This document shows, piece after piece, positions 1-7,739 of a stretch of DNA of 64,000 nucleotides. The first letter of the stretch is position 1; the number at the start of each line of letters is the position of its first letter. The stretch lies in the NCBI RefSeq assembly GCF_003001675.1, contig NZ_PVYW01000030.1:1-64000 (forward strand), given 5' to 3'. The notes below the pieces were generated by a model that had not been told where the DNA came from, made no database searches, and saw only the letters and a program-made list of their open reading frames with translations. The stretch comes from Cohnella sp. SGD-V74. Lineage in GTDB: Bacteria; Bacillota; Bacilli; Paenibacillales; Paenibacillaceae. Position numbers and translations under genes: made by a program.

Positions 1-212
1 GTCGTACAAAACCTTCCCTTGCACCTGTACGGCACTCTCCTTATATCGTGGCAACCTTCGCATACCAAAAGCTTAAATCCGTTCTTAGGATTCCCACAAC
101 CTAAAAACTTCGTCACTTCCTTCAATACCGCTGGTCGGATTCGATCTCCATGCTTCGCACAAAACCATTCCCAGTTCTCCAGAAAAATCCGCTTCAGTTC
201 ATTGCTCTCCAT
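1..212 (-). CDS. IS91-like transposase, zinc-binding N-terminus (cut by window edge)
   Basis: An open frame starts at an ATG at 212 and runs off the left edge, giving about 70 residues. It contains CEGCHDIRRVPYRCKGRFC, the paired CxxC and C-x4-C spacing of the N-terminal zinc-binding domain of IS91/IS801-type transposases. In the known family this domain precedes a Y1 HUH nuclease domain that carries out rolling-circle transposition; that part would lie outside the window. The protein start and reading frame are read directly from the sequence, and the family assignment rests on the cysteine pattern and overall resemblance. Whether the element is intact cannot be judged. Confidence 0.75.
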   Translation of the reverse strand, partial: MESNELKRIFLENWEWFCAKHGDRIRPAVLKEVTKFLGCGNPKNGFKLLVCEGCHDIRRVPYRCKGRFCT

Positions 213-284
213 ATGCTTACCTTAACAAATTTTCTGAAATAGGGCAGTGATTTTATACTTTCTGATATTGTGAAAAAGGGCAGC

Positions 285-313
285 AAAAACGCCCGCCCCG
301 TGAAGGGCGAGCG
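285..313 (-). terminator. Rho-independent terminator after the AraC/GyrI gene
   Basis: On the minus strand, CGCTCGCCC pairs with GGGCGGGCG (nine pairs, one G-T) around a six-base loop and is followed by five T. It lies about 60 bases past the stop of the AraC/GyrI gene and is the natural end of that transcript. Confidence 0.8.
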
Positions 314-375
314 CATCATCCGAACGTTATTCACTTATGGCCTGACTTGAATACGGCAGTCGCACAACAATCAGC

Positions 376-1275
376 CTACGCCTTAGGCTTGACCGGAATA
401 TAGATGTCCATCTCAAACAATTCGGCGCGGTCGCGACAGCTGCGCTCGTCGTAATACTCCAGCTCCGCGCCGCCGGAATGCTCGTAGTCGGAGTTGGGGA
501 ACCATTCGCTGAAGATGACGCCCCAGGTGCTCTGGATCGACTCGGAGAACCGGTCGGGAGTTACTTTCGGAGTCGTGAAGACGGCGTACGTCGTTTCCGG
601 ATAATGACGCTTAACGGTTCCTTCCGGAGCCTCCGCCCCCTCCTTGGCCTCCACGCAGATAATATAGCTGAACTCTCCCGACTCCATGTCGAAGTCGTCG
701 CAGATGCCGTACTCGGCGCCGGAGACGGCCAGCCCGTGCAGATTCTGCCCCATCTTCTCTTCCATGTAGCGGCTCCAGAATGCGGGAATGTCCCGGTGAT
801 TCTCGCCCTCGTGGGTTCTGGTGCGAAGCGAATAACCGATGACGTCGAAAGCGGGCTTGGTTACGATGCGGTATTCCATGCGAATTCCTCCTAAGTAGGG
901 ATTAAGCTTTCGTTGCCTCACGTCGACCTTGGGATAGTCCGGGGGACGAAAGCCCTTCTTCCGGTAGTCGCCCGGCGTCATGCCGTACAGTTTGCGAAAC
1001 GCGCGAATGAACGTCTCTGGCGTACCGAACCCGCAGTCGATCGCGATATCCAGCAGCCGATCCTGCGAGTAGGCGACCCGCGCCGCGGCCCGTACCAATC
1101 TGCGGACCCGAACGTATTCCATGACGGGAAGCCCCGCAAGGGCATGGAACACTCTGTGAAAATGAAACTCCGAGAAGTTCGACAGCCGCGCCAGGTCGGC
1201 GAACCTGAGTTCCTCGCCCAGCCTGTCTTCGATCTCGTCCACGACGCGTTGAATCGCTTCTTCATACGCTGACAC
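376..1275 (-). CDS. AraC-family regulator with GyrI-like effector-binding domain
   Basis: 299 residues. Residues about 8-105 form the two helix-turn-helix motifs of an AraC/XylS DNA-binding domain (FSEFHFHRVFHALAG and the FGTPETFIRAFRKLYGMTP segment). Residues about 130-297 form a GyrI/SOUL-like effector-binding domain (starts MEYRIVTKPAFDVIGY). The DNA-binding domain is at the N-terminus, as in the Rob/SoxS-like and B. subtilis YobU/YdeE-type group, in which the C-terminal domain binds small hydrophobic ligands and the gene often controls stress or drug-efflux functions. It is the last gene of a minus-strand run that includes multidrug-type ABC exporters, and it has its own terminator. The ligand is unknown. 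Confidence 0.88.
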   Translation of the reverse strand: MSAYEEAIQRVVDEIEDRLGEELRFADLARLSNFSEFHFHRVFHALAGLPVMEYVRVRRLVRAAARVAYSQDRLLDIAIDCGFGTPETFIRAFRKLYGMTPGDYRKKGFRPPDYPKVDVRQRKLNPYLGGIRMEYRIVTKPAFDVIGYSLRTRTHEGENHRDIPAFWSRYMEEKMGQNLHGLAVSGAEYGICDDFDMESGEFSYIICVEAKEGAEAPEGTVKRHYPETTYAVFTTPKVTPDRFSESIQSTWGVIFSEWFPNSDYEHSGGAELEYYDERSCRDRAELFEMDIYIPVKPKA

Positions 1276-1324
1276 CCGGCGTCCTCCCTTCTATAGTCAT
1301 TGTAGCCGGAGGCGAACTTACGTT

Positions 1325-1392
1325 CTTGACGTTTCTTGCTCTATCCGCCTCGTCTTTGCCCAAACTTCCTTGACGTTTCTTGCTCTATCCGC
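1325..1392. repeat. 24-bp direct repeat, two copies 44 bp apart
   Basis: Bases 1325-1348 and 1369-1392 are identical. Both begin CTTGACGTTTCTTGCTC and end TATCCGC. They sit in the gap between the AraC/GyrI gene and the stop codon of the transglutaminase-like gene. The simplest reading is a small tandem duplication at the 3' end of the upstream gene; no known element is recognised. Confidence 0.85.
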
Positions 1393-1397
1393 TTCGG

Positions 1398-3053
1398 TCA
1401 GCCCCTGGTCATCGTATACATCTTGGTCTTCGAGTCGTAGCTCAGCTTGTATTTGTAATCCTCGCGAATAACGGACAGAAACTTCAAGTCCGTGTCCACC
1501 TTTCCGCTCGCCACCTTGAACGTCACTTTCTTGGGCGGCTCGGGACCGCTCTCCTCCATCTTCCGCAGCAAATACACACGCAGCTCCTCGGTCGTCTTCA
1601 GGTTCATGCCGTCCACTTCCGGATAGACGTTGATATCCGGGTAGCCGAAGCCCATCCACGTCCGCGTCTTCATCATGAACATGGCGTCCTTGAGGTAATA
1701 CGTATAGTCGATATTTTTCTTCCCGTCTGCCAGCGTAGCATCGACATAGACCCATTTGCCGTTCAAATAAACCATGTTCCAGGCGTGCTGCCCGACAAAA
1801 GAAGGACCGGAAAGCGGCATCGACGGGATTCCCGCCCGCGTGGCCAGATAGTGGAACAACGACGTATAGTGGGCGCACACGCCCTTGCCCTCCTCGATCG
1901 CCTTCAGCGCGTTAGCCGCGGAGATGTAGTCCGCTCCGCTGGAGTACTTAATCCGGGTAACGACGTAGTCGAAAATAGCTTTAACCTTCTGCTCGTCCGT
2001 CATGTTCGGCTTCAGAATCTTCTTGAGAATTTCATCCGTGCGGGCGTACAGCTTGCGGTGAACGGAGTCCGGCTGCAGCTCCAGCACCGCCTTTTCCCCC
2101 GCCTTCAGCACTCGCGGCTCGGCCAGATAGCCTTCGCCATGCCAGTTCGTGTAGACGAAGGTGCCGTACAGAACGGAATCCCCGCGAAAACGAAGATGCT
2201 CCAACCCGTTCTTGAACGTGAACTTCACCTCGTGCGTCGGAGTCCACAGCTCCAAAATTGCGAAGCCGACGTCGATCCTCTGGTGCTTGCCCGAGGTCAG
2301 CTTCACGCCCTTCGTCATATTTTCGACCTGATACTGAATGTAGTCCTTGGCATCCTTGTCGGAATCGAAATCCAAGTACGCGAAATTGGAGCCGACCGTT
2401 AGACGGGCTTTCCCCGCCGATCCGCCGTACGGCAGAATTCCGCGGACATTGCCGGAGGAATGCGCCTCCATGCCGAGAATAGCCTGTTCCCGGGTAAACG
2501 GCTTGTTCGGCTGAAAATTGCCTTGAATGGCCGGCATGACGCCGTAAGACAGCACATTCCCGACCGCGTGGAAATCCTCCGGCTTAACGGAGGCGAAATC
2601 CTTGGTAAAGACGTCCCTTCCCAGCACGTAGGTCAAGCTCTTCGAAATCCGCCTGGCCGCCTCGGCGCGGGTCATCGTCAGCTTCAAATCTTCCAGATCG
2701 TCTATGAGTCCATAAAAGAATGCCGCTTTAACGTAATAGGGCGTATTCTCGTCGAAGCCCGGATAATCGATCTCGATTCGATCGAGATTCCGCTCCTCGC
2801 GATAATAGAGCTGCGCCAGCTCGTCCACCGTAATCGCTCTTCTGAAATTCCGCTGGAACGCCTCCGGCAGACTTCCCCGGGCGATCAGCTCGGCAATCCG
2901 TTCCTTCGCTTCGTCCGACGGCGCGTCCGCAGGGAAGGAATAGCGATCCCCCGCGTTGCCGACCAATGCCGCATCCCGGGCGTTCGCGGGTACGGTTACA
3001 GCTGTTTGCGCCACAAGAAACAGTGCGAGAAACACAGCAACGATCTTCTTCAA
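1398..3053 (-). CDS. Secreted transglutaminase-like protein with SLH-like N-terminus
   Basis: 551 residues with a clear Sec signal peptide (MKKIVAVFLALFLVAQTAVTV, cleavage near ANA-RD). Residues about 45-200 resemble two degenerate S-layer homology repeats (PYYVKAAFFYGLIDD, TRAEAARRI, FQPNKPFTREQAI). The C-terminal part is a transglutaminase-like cysteine-protease fold with Cys393 (GVCAHYT), His423 (GQHAWN) and Asp438 (YVDAT) as the candidate triad. Proteins of this build act outside the membrane, attached to the wall or S-layer; the catalytic role (cross-linking or peptide cleavage) cannot be told from sequence. It follows the PadR/ABC exporter genes after 181 bp that include a GC hairpin. 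Confidence 0.85.
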   Translation of the reverse strand: MKKIVAVFLALFLVAQTAVTVPANARDAALVGNAGDRYSFPADAPSDEAKERIAELIARGSLPEAFQRNFRRAITVDELAQLYYREERNLDRIEIDYPGFDENTPYYVKAAFFYGLIDDLEDLKLTMTRAEAARRISKSLTYVLGRDVFTKDFASVKPEDFHAVGNVLSYGVMPAIQGNFQPNKPFTREQAILGMEAHSSGNVRGILPYGGSAGKARLTVGSNFAYLDFDSDKDAKDYIQYQVENMTKGVKLTSGKHQRIDVGFAILELWTPTHEVKFTFKNGLEHLRFRGDSVLYGTFVYTNWHGEGYLAEPRVLKAGEKAVLELQPDSVHRKLYARTDEILKKILKPNMTDEQKVKAIFDYVVTRIKYSSGADYISAANALKAIEEGKGVCAHYTSLFHYLATRAGIPSMPLSGPSFVGQHAWNMVYLNGKWVYVDATLADGKKNIDYTYYLKDAMFMMKTRTWMGFGYPDINVYPEVDGMNLKTTEELRVYLLRKMEESGPEPPKKVTFKVASGKVDTDLKFLSVIREDYKYKLSYDSKTKMYTMTRG

Positions 3054-3175
3054 ATGTTCGATCTCCTCTTCCGCTCGTTTTCTCCTCCGTCCGGACCGTG
3101 CAATCGCAGCAGATCCGGCAACAGATCAAGATTACCACAGGTTGCTTTCCAATTGAAGGAAATGTCGAAGAGGGC

Positions 3176-3207
3176 TGCGGCAGCCGCCCCGACGGCGGTC
3201 TGCCGCA
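3176..3207. terminator. GC-rich hairpin between exporter and transglutaminase genes
   Basis: TGCGGCAGCCGCC pairs with GGCGGTCTGCCGCA (13 pairs, one bulged T) around CCGAC. There is no T-run on either strand, so it may be a weak terminator or an RNA-stability hairpin rather than a full stop. Confidence 0.45.
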
Positions 3208-3234
3208 ACCCTTCGTTGCGGATTTCCTATACGA

Positions 3235-5076
3235 TTACGCTTGAGAAGAGAGTTGAAGCTGCGGGAACTGCATTTCATAGAGCTGACTGTACCGGCCTTG
3301 CAGCCGCAGCAGCTCGTCATGCGTTCCGCTCTCGACGATGCGTCCCTGCTCCAGCACATGGATGCGATCCGCCTGCTGGATCGTCGACAGCCGATGAGCG
3401 ATGACGAGACACGTTCTGCCCTTCAGAAGTCCGGCCAGCGCCTCCTGAATCTGCTTCTCCGATTCGGAGTCGAGCGAAGCCGTCGCTTCGTCGAGAATGA
3501 TGATTCGCGGATTTTTCAGAATCGCCCGGGCGATCGAGATGCGCTGCTTCTGCCCGCCGGACAGCTTCACGCCCCGTTCGCCGATCTGCGTATCCATGCC
3601 GTCCGGGAACCTTGCGATAAACTTATCGGCGTTCGCGGCCCGGGCGGCGGCCCAGATCTCTTCGTCCGAGGCGTCGGCATTGCCGTAACGGATATTGTCG
3701 CCGATGCTTCCGTTAAACAGAATGATATCCTGCGAGACGATGCCGATCTGCTCGCGCAAAGATACGGTCGTTACATTCTTCAAAGAATAGCCGTCTATCG
3801 AGATCTCCCCTTCCTGAGGGTCGTAGAACCTCGGGATGAGGTGGGCGATCGTCGTTTTGCCGGAGCCGGAGGAACCGACCAGCGCCGTAATTTCCCCCGC
3901 TTCCAGCTCCAGGTTAAACCGCGACAGCACCTCGGAATCATTCGAATAGGCGAAGCTTACGTCGCTGAACACGATATGTCCGCGCATGGGAGGCAACGCC
4001 GCGGCATCTTCCTTCTCCACGATGGCCGCCTTCGTGTTCATCACTTCCATGATGCGCTCATACGCGGCGGCGGACTGCTGGATCGTATTGATCACGCGGC
4101 TGAAGTGCCGGATCGGATTTTGCAGCAGACGCAGGTAAGCGATGAAGGCGACGATCGTGCCGACCGTCATCTCTCCGCGCATGGCCAGCCACGCGCCGAA
4201 TACGAGCACGATGGCCAGACCCACGAAGTTGAGGAAGTCGATGATCGGCTCGTAAGCCGCGCGCAAGCGCACCACCTGAATATTGGCATCCATATTGACT
4301 TTGGTCCGCTCGGAGAAACGCTCGGATTCGTATTCCTCTTTCGTGAACGACTTGATCAGCCGGATGCCCGTCAGCGAGTTTTGCAGATGGTCGCTGACGT
4401 CCGCCACCGATTCCTGTACCTTGCGGAACGAGGAGCGCATGCGCTTCCCGAACAGCTTCGTCGTCAGAATCATCAGCGGGAATGTCGCAAGGAGAAGCAG
4501 CGTCAGCCTCCAGTCGATCCACAACATATAGATTGCAATGGCTCCAAAAGTGAAAAAGTCCGTGAACAACTGCACCATACTGGAAGAAATAAGCTGCTGC
4601 AGGATGCCGACGTCGTTGGTCACGCGCGACATCAGATCCCCGGTGCGATTGCGGTCGAAAAAGGATACGTCCAAGCTCTGCATGTGCCGGTACAGATCGT
4701 TGCGGAACGTGTACAGCACCCGCTGTCCAATCGAAGCCATCAACGACGCGCTCAAAAACCGCAGCGCTCCGAGCGCTACGGCCGACCCGAGAACCCCTGC
4801 GGCAATAAGCAGCAATTGATCGAATCGCTTGTTCGGAATAAGCTGATCGATCGTGTACCGCGTAAGCTGAGGAACGATGAACTCAAGCAGCGATACGGCA
4901 ATGATGCAGGCGATCGCCAATACGATCGCTCGCCACTGCTTGCGGGAATGCTCGTATATTCGGGCGAACATCCCCAGAATGCTGGCGGGCTTCGCCTTCT
5001 CGCCCGTTCCGAACCGGCCCATTCCCATGCCGCGGCCGGGCCGGAAGCCGCCGGACGAATAGCGGCCGTCGCTCAC
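3235..5076 (-). CDS. ABC exporter, fused membrane and ATPase domains
   Basis: 613 residues. A six-helix exporter membrane domain spans about 45-330 and is followed by a nucleotide-binding domain: Walker A GSSGSGKTT (401-409), signature LSGGQ (505-509), Walker B IIILDE with catalytic Glu530, and an H-loop His near 561. This is the homodimer-type LmrA/MsbA/BmrA class that exports lipids, drugs or peptides. The start codon overlaps the padR stop by four bases (ATGA), so the two are translationally coupled and the exporter is very probably under PadR control. The N-terminal 30 residues are rich in Gly and Arg. Confidence 0.93.
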   Translation of the reverse strand: MSDGRYSSGGFRPGRGMGMGRFGTGEKAKPASILGMFARIYEHSRKQWRAIVLAIACIIAVSLLEFIVPQLTRYTIDQLIPNKRFDQLLLIAAGVLGSAVALGALRFLSASLMASIGQRVLYTFRNDLYRHMQSLDVSFFDRNRTGDLMSRVTNDVGILQQLISSSMVQLFTDFFTFGAIAIYMLWIDWRLTLLLLATFPLMILTTKLFGKRMRSSFRKVQESVADVSDHLQNSLTGIRLIKSFTKEEYESERFSERTKVNMDANIQVVRLRAAYEPIIDFLNFVGLAIVLVFGAWLAMRGEMTVGTIVAFIAYLRLLQNPIRHFSRVINTIQQSAAAYERIMEVMNTKAAIVEKEDAAALPPMRGHIVFSDVSFAYSNDSEVLSRFNLELEAGEITALVGSSGSGKTTIAHLIPRFYDPQEGEISIDGYSLKNVTTVSLREQIGIVSQDIILFNGSIGDNIRYGNADASDEEIWAAARAANADKFIARFPDGMDTQIGERGVKLSGGQKQRISIARAILKNPRIIILDEATASLDSESEKQIQEALAGLLKGRTCLVIAHRLSTIQQADRIHVLEQGRIVESGTHDELLRLQGRYSQLYEMQFPQLQLSSQA

Positions 5077-5702
5077 CGCAACTCCTCCGCGCTTCCGTCG
5101 GGCACGTCTCCGATAATTTGCCGCAGCGATACGCGCAGCTCGGAGATAACCGTCCGGAAGCGCGCCGCTTTGTCCGCGTCGGACAGCGCCGCCCGCTCCA
5201 CGCTCCGGAGCAGATGCAGCAGCTCCTTGCCCGCCGGGGTCAACCGGCGGTTGCGGCGATTGCCGTCCGCCTGCCCCTGCTCCTCTTCCGGTCCGGTCGG
5301 CTCCTGCGGCTCGCAGCGCTGCTCGCCGTCGGCAGACTCGGGACGGTCCTTCTCTTCCTGCAAGTATTGGCGGCCTTCATCCGTGATTCGGAATATTTTC
5401 TTCCCCTCCTCTTTGTAAGCCTCGACGAGTCCTTGATCCCGGAGCATCTGCAGCGTCGGATAGATCGAGCCCGCACTCGGCTTATACGTGCCTCCCGACT
5501 GCTCCTCCAGCGACTTCATCATCTGGTAGCCGTGCATGTTCTCCCGCTCCAACAGCTCCAGCAGCGCGTACTTCACGCCGCCTCTGCTGAAATATCTTCT
5601 GCCCGAGCCGCTGCTGTCCCGTTCGTTGCCGAGATGCAGAAACAGCCTTTCCTCTTGACGCCATTCTTCTCCGAGCCATTCTTCTCTACACACGGATGTC
5701 AC
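5073..5702 (-). CDS. PadR-family transcriptional repressor
   Basis: 209 residues from a GTG start at 5702. An in-frame ATG upstream is not available. Residues about 40-110 form the PadR winged helix (YALLELLERENMHGYQMMKSLEE, GSIYPTLQMLRDQGLV, FRITDEGRQYL). The remainder is a charged, Gln/Glu-rich linker and a helical C-terminus for dimerisation, longer than in minimal PadR proteins. Known family members repress drug or lipid exporters and their own gene. Here the gene is coupled to an ABC exporter, and a perfect palindrome lies 10 bases upstream, the expected arrangement for autoregulation. The first 35 residues look non-conserved, so the true start could be slightly downstream. Confidence 0.9.
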   Translation of the reverse strand: MTSVCREEWLGEEWRQEERLFLHLGNERDSSGSGRRYFSRGGVKYALLELLERENMHGYQMMKSLEEQSGGTYKPSAGSIYPTLQMLRDQGLVEAYKEEGKKIFRITDEGRQYLQEEKDRPESADGEQRCEPQEPTGPEEEQGQADGNRRNRRLTPAGKELLHLLRSVERAALSDADKAARFRTVISELRVSLRQIIGDVPDGSAEELR

Positions 5703-5712
5703 TCCATTCTGC

Positions 5713-5732
5713 GATAACGATATATCGTTATC
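5713..5732. promoter_or_regulatory. Perfect 20-bp palindrome, probable PadR operator
   Basis: GATAACGATATATCGTTATC is a perfect inverted repeat directly upstream of padR. A TTGACG at 5752-5757 (minus strand) could be the -35 element, placing the palindrome at or just after the -10. PadR-type dimers bind short AT-rich palindromes of this kind. The same CGATATATCG core recurs at 32470-32479. Confidence 0.75.
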
Positions 5733-5909
5733 TTTATTTTATCGGAGAGTTCGTCAATTCACAATGCTTACTTTAGCCCGGCTTCCACACGGCTTTCACC
5801 CGCCTGTCTCAGCGCCGGCGTCGTCGAATCCCCGGCTTTCCAAGACCCCTGCTCCGGGTTCAGGCAGCCAGTTGCCGCCATTCCCCGCTACTGCCGTCCG
5901 CTCCCGATC

Positions 5910-7739
5910 CTAGCCCGCCTCGACCGCCTCGTGCATGCCTTGCGAGTGCCGGTACAACTGCTCGTAGTAGCCGCCCAATTGCAGCAATTGCTCATGGGTG
6001 CCTTCTTCAACGATCTGCCCTTGGCTCATGACGAGGATGCGATCCGCACCCATGACGGTGGACAGCCGATGCGCAATGACCAGCGTCGTCCGGCCTTGCG
6101 ATACGCGATGCAGCGCATCCTGCACCAGCTGCTCGGTATGCGAATCGAGATTGGCGGTCGCTTCGTCGAGAATCAGAATTTTCGGCGCGAACACGATAAT
6201 GCGGGCGAACGAGATCAGCTGCCGTTCTCCTGCCGACAAGCCGCTACCGCGCTCCGACAGCATCGTATCGTAGCCGTCCTTCATCCGCAAGAAGATCGAA
6301 TCGGCTCCGATGAATTCGCATGCGCGGATCGCCTCTTCCCGTGTAACGCTCTCGTCGAACATACGGACGTTATCCAGCACAGTGCCTGAATACAGATAGG
6401 GCTCCTGCTGCACGAGGCCGACGATCCGGTGCAGATCGCGCTGGGCCAAATCGCGAATATCGTGGCCGTCGATCAGAATACTGCCTTCCCGCACGTCGTA
6501 GAAGCGGCATAGCAGGCTGATCAGCGAGCTCTTGCCCGCTCCCGTCGTGCCTACGATGCCTACCATTTCTCCCTGACGCACATGCAGGTCCAGCCCTTTA
6601 ATGACGTCTGAGCCTCCGGGATAAGCGAACGCAATGCGGTTGAAGTCGAGCCGTCCTTCGATATCGTCCTTGTTCACGCGCTTCGTCTCGGCTCTGTCCC
6701 GGATGTCCGGCTCGATCGCGAAGATGTTCCAGACGCGGTTAATGGCCACGGTGGCGGATTGCAGCGTATTCCACTGCTGCGTAATCGTATTGATCGGCTG
6801 GAAGAACAGACGGATGTACGTAATAAAGGCGTACAGAACTCCGAATTCCAGCGTTTGCCCCAGCACCGCCTTCCCGCCCAGCCATGTGATGAACGCGATC
6901 GCCAGATTGTTCAGCACCTCGAAGGAGCGGTTGAACAGCACATTGGTGCGAATCTCGCGAATGTTGGCTCGGAAGTAGGAATCGTTCCGCTCGCGAAACT
7001 GCTTCTTCTGCTCCTCCTGCTGGTGAAACACCTGAATCAGGTTCATGCCCGACAGGTTTTCCGCCACGAAGGCGACCAGACGCGACAAGCGCGTGCGCGC
7101 CATCTGGTACGTTGTCCGCATGTAGGCGCGGAAGGCGATCGCGATGCCCGCGATAATCGGAAGCAGGATCAGGCAGTACAGCGTCAGCTCGGCGTCCAGA
7201 TTAAACATCAGCACGAGGATGAACACAAGCGTAAGGCCGTCGCGGAACAAGCTCAGCACGACCTGGTTGAAGAACTGGTTGATCGCCTCCGTGTCGCTCG
7301 ACACATGCGTGATGAGGCTGCCGCTCGGCACCCGGTCGAAGTAAGACATCGATTGGCTCGTAATATGGCGGAACAGCCGCTTGCGGATGCTGGCGACGAT
7401 GCTCTGTCCCGCGTTCTGCAGCAGGTTGTTCTGCAAATAAGCGAAGGCGAAGCTGGCCAGCGACAAGCCGAAGTAGATGCCGCACAGAAGCAGCAGGCTT
7501 CGGTAGTCGTTCTTGCCCGCCATCAAGTTGTCGTCGATCGCAATCTTGACCAGATAGGGCTGAAGCAGCTCCGCGGCGATCGCGATGAACGTGCAGAAGA
7601 TGAAGCCCGCGAACGTCAGCCGATGCTCCTTCATATAGCCGGACAGCGCGCGAAAGGTGGAGATGTATTTCGGCTTCGCCTTGGGCTCGCTCAGATCGGC
7701 CTTCTGATCCATCTGCCAATTGTTAATTGCCTGTGCCAT
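5910..7739 (-). CDS. Heterodimeric ABC exporter subunit, BmrD-like
   Basis: 609 residues from the ATG at 7739, chosen because GGAGGGG precedes it; a longer frame to 7841 has no such site. Membrane domain about 35-330; ATPase domain with Walker A GTTGAGKSS (397-405), an atypical signature LSAGE (501-505), and Walker B ILILDE with canonical Glu526. The gene overlaps its partner by 17 bases. In B. subtilis BmrC/BmrD, one subunit keeps the catalytic Glu while the other has Asp, giving one active and one degenerate ATP site. The residues here match the BmrD role. Likely function: multidrug or amphiphile export as a heterodimer. Confidence 0.9.
   Translation of the reverse strand: MAQAINNWQMDQKADLSEPKAKPKYISTFRALSGYMKEHRLTFAGFIFCTFIAIAAELLQPYLVKIAIDDNLMAGKNDYRSLLLLCGIYFGLSLASFAFAYLQNNLLQNAGQSIVASIRKRLFRHITSQSMSYFDRVPSGSLITHVSSDTEAINQFFNQVVLSLFRDGLTLVFILVLMFNLDAELTLYCLILLPIIAGIAIAFRAYMRTTYQMARTRLSRLVAFVAENLSGMNLIQVFHQQEEQKKQFRERNDSYFRANIREIRTNVLFNRSFEVLNNLAIAFITWLGGKAVLGQTLEFGVLYAFITYIRLFFQPINTITQQWNTLQSATVAINRVWNIFAIEPDIRDRAETKRVNKDDIEGRLDFNRIAFAYPGGSDVIKGLDLHVRQGEMVGIVGTTGAGKSSLISLLCRFYDVREGSILIDGHDIRDLAQRDLHRIVGLVQQEPYLYSGTVLDNVRMFDESVTREEAIRACEFIGADSIFLRMKDGYDTMLSERGSGLSAGERQLISFARIIVFAPKILILDEATANLDSHTEQLVQDALHRVSQGRTTLVIAHRLSTVMGADRILVMSQGQIVEEGTHEQLLQLGGYYEQLYRHSQGMHEAVEAG

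Noticed and set aside
3241..5418. 725-residue plus-strand open frame
   Set aside because: It lies wholly opposite the ABC exporter and padR genes, is rich in Arg, His and Gln as antisense of GC-rich coding DNA, and has no domain motif.
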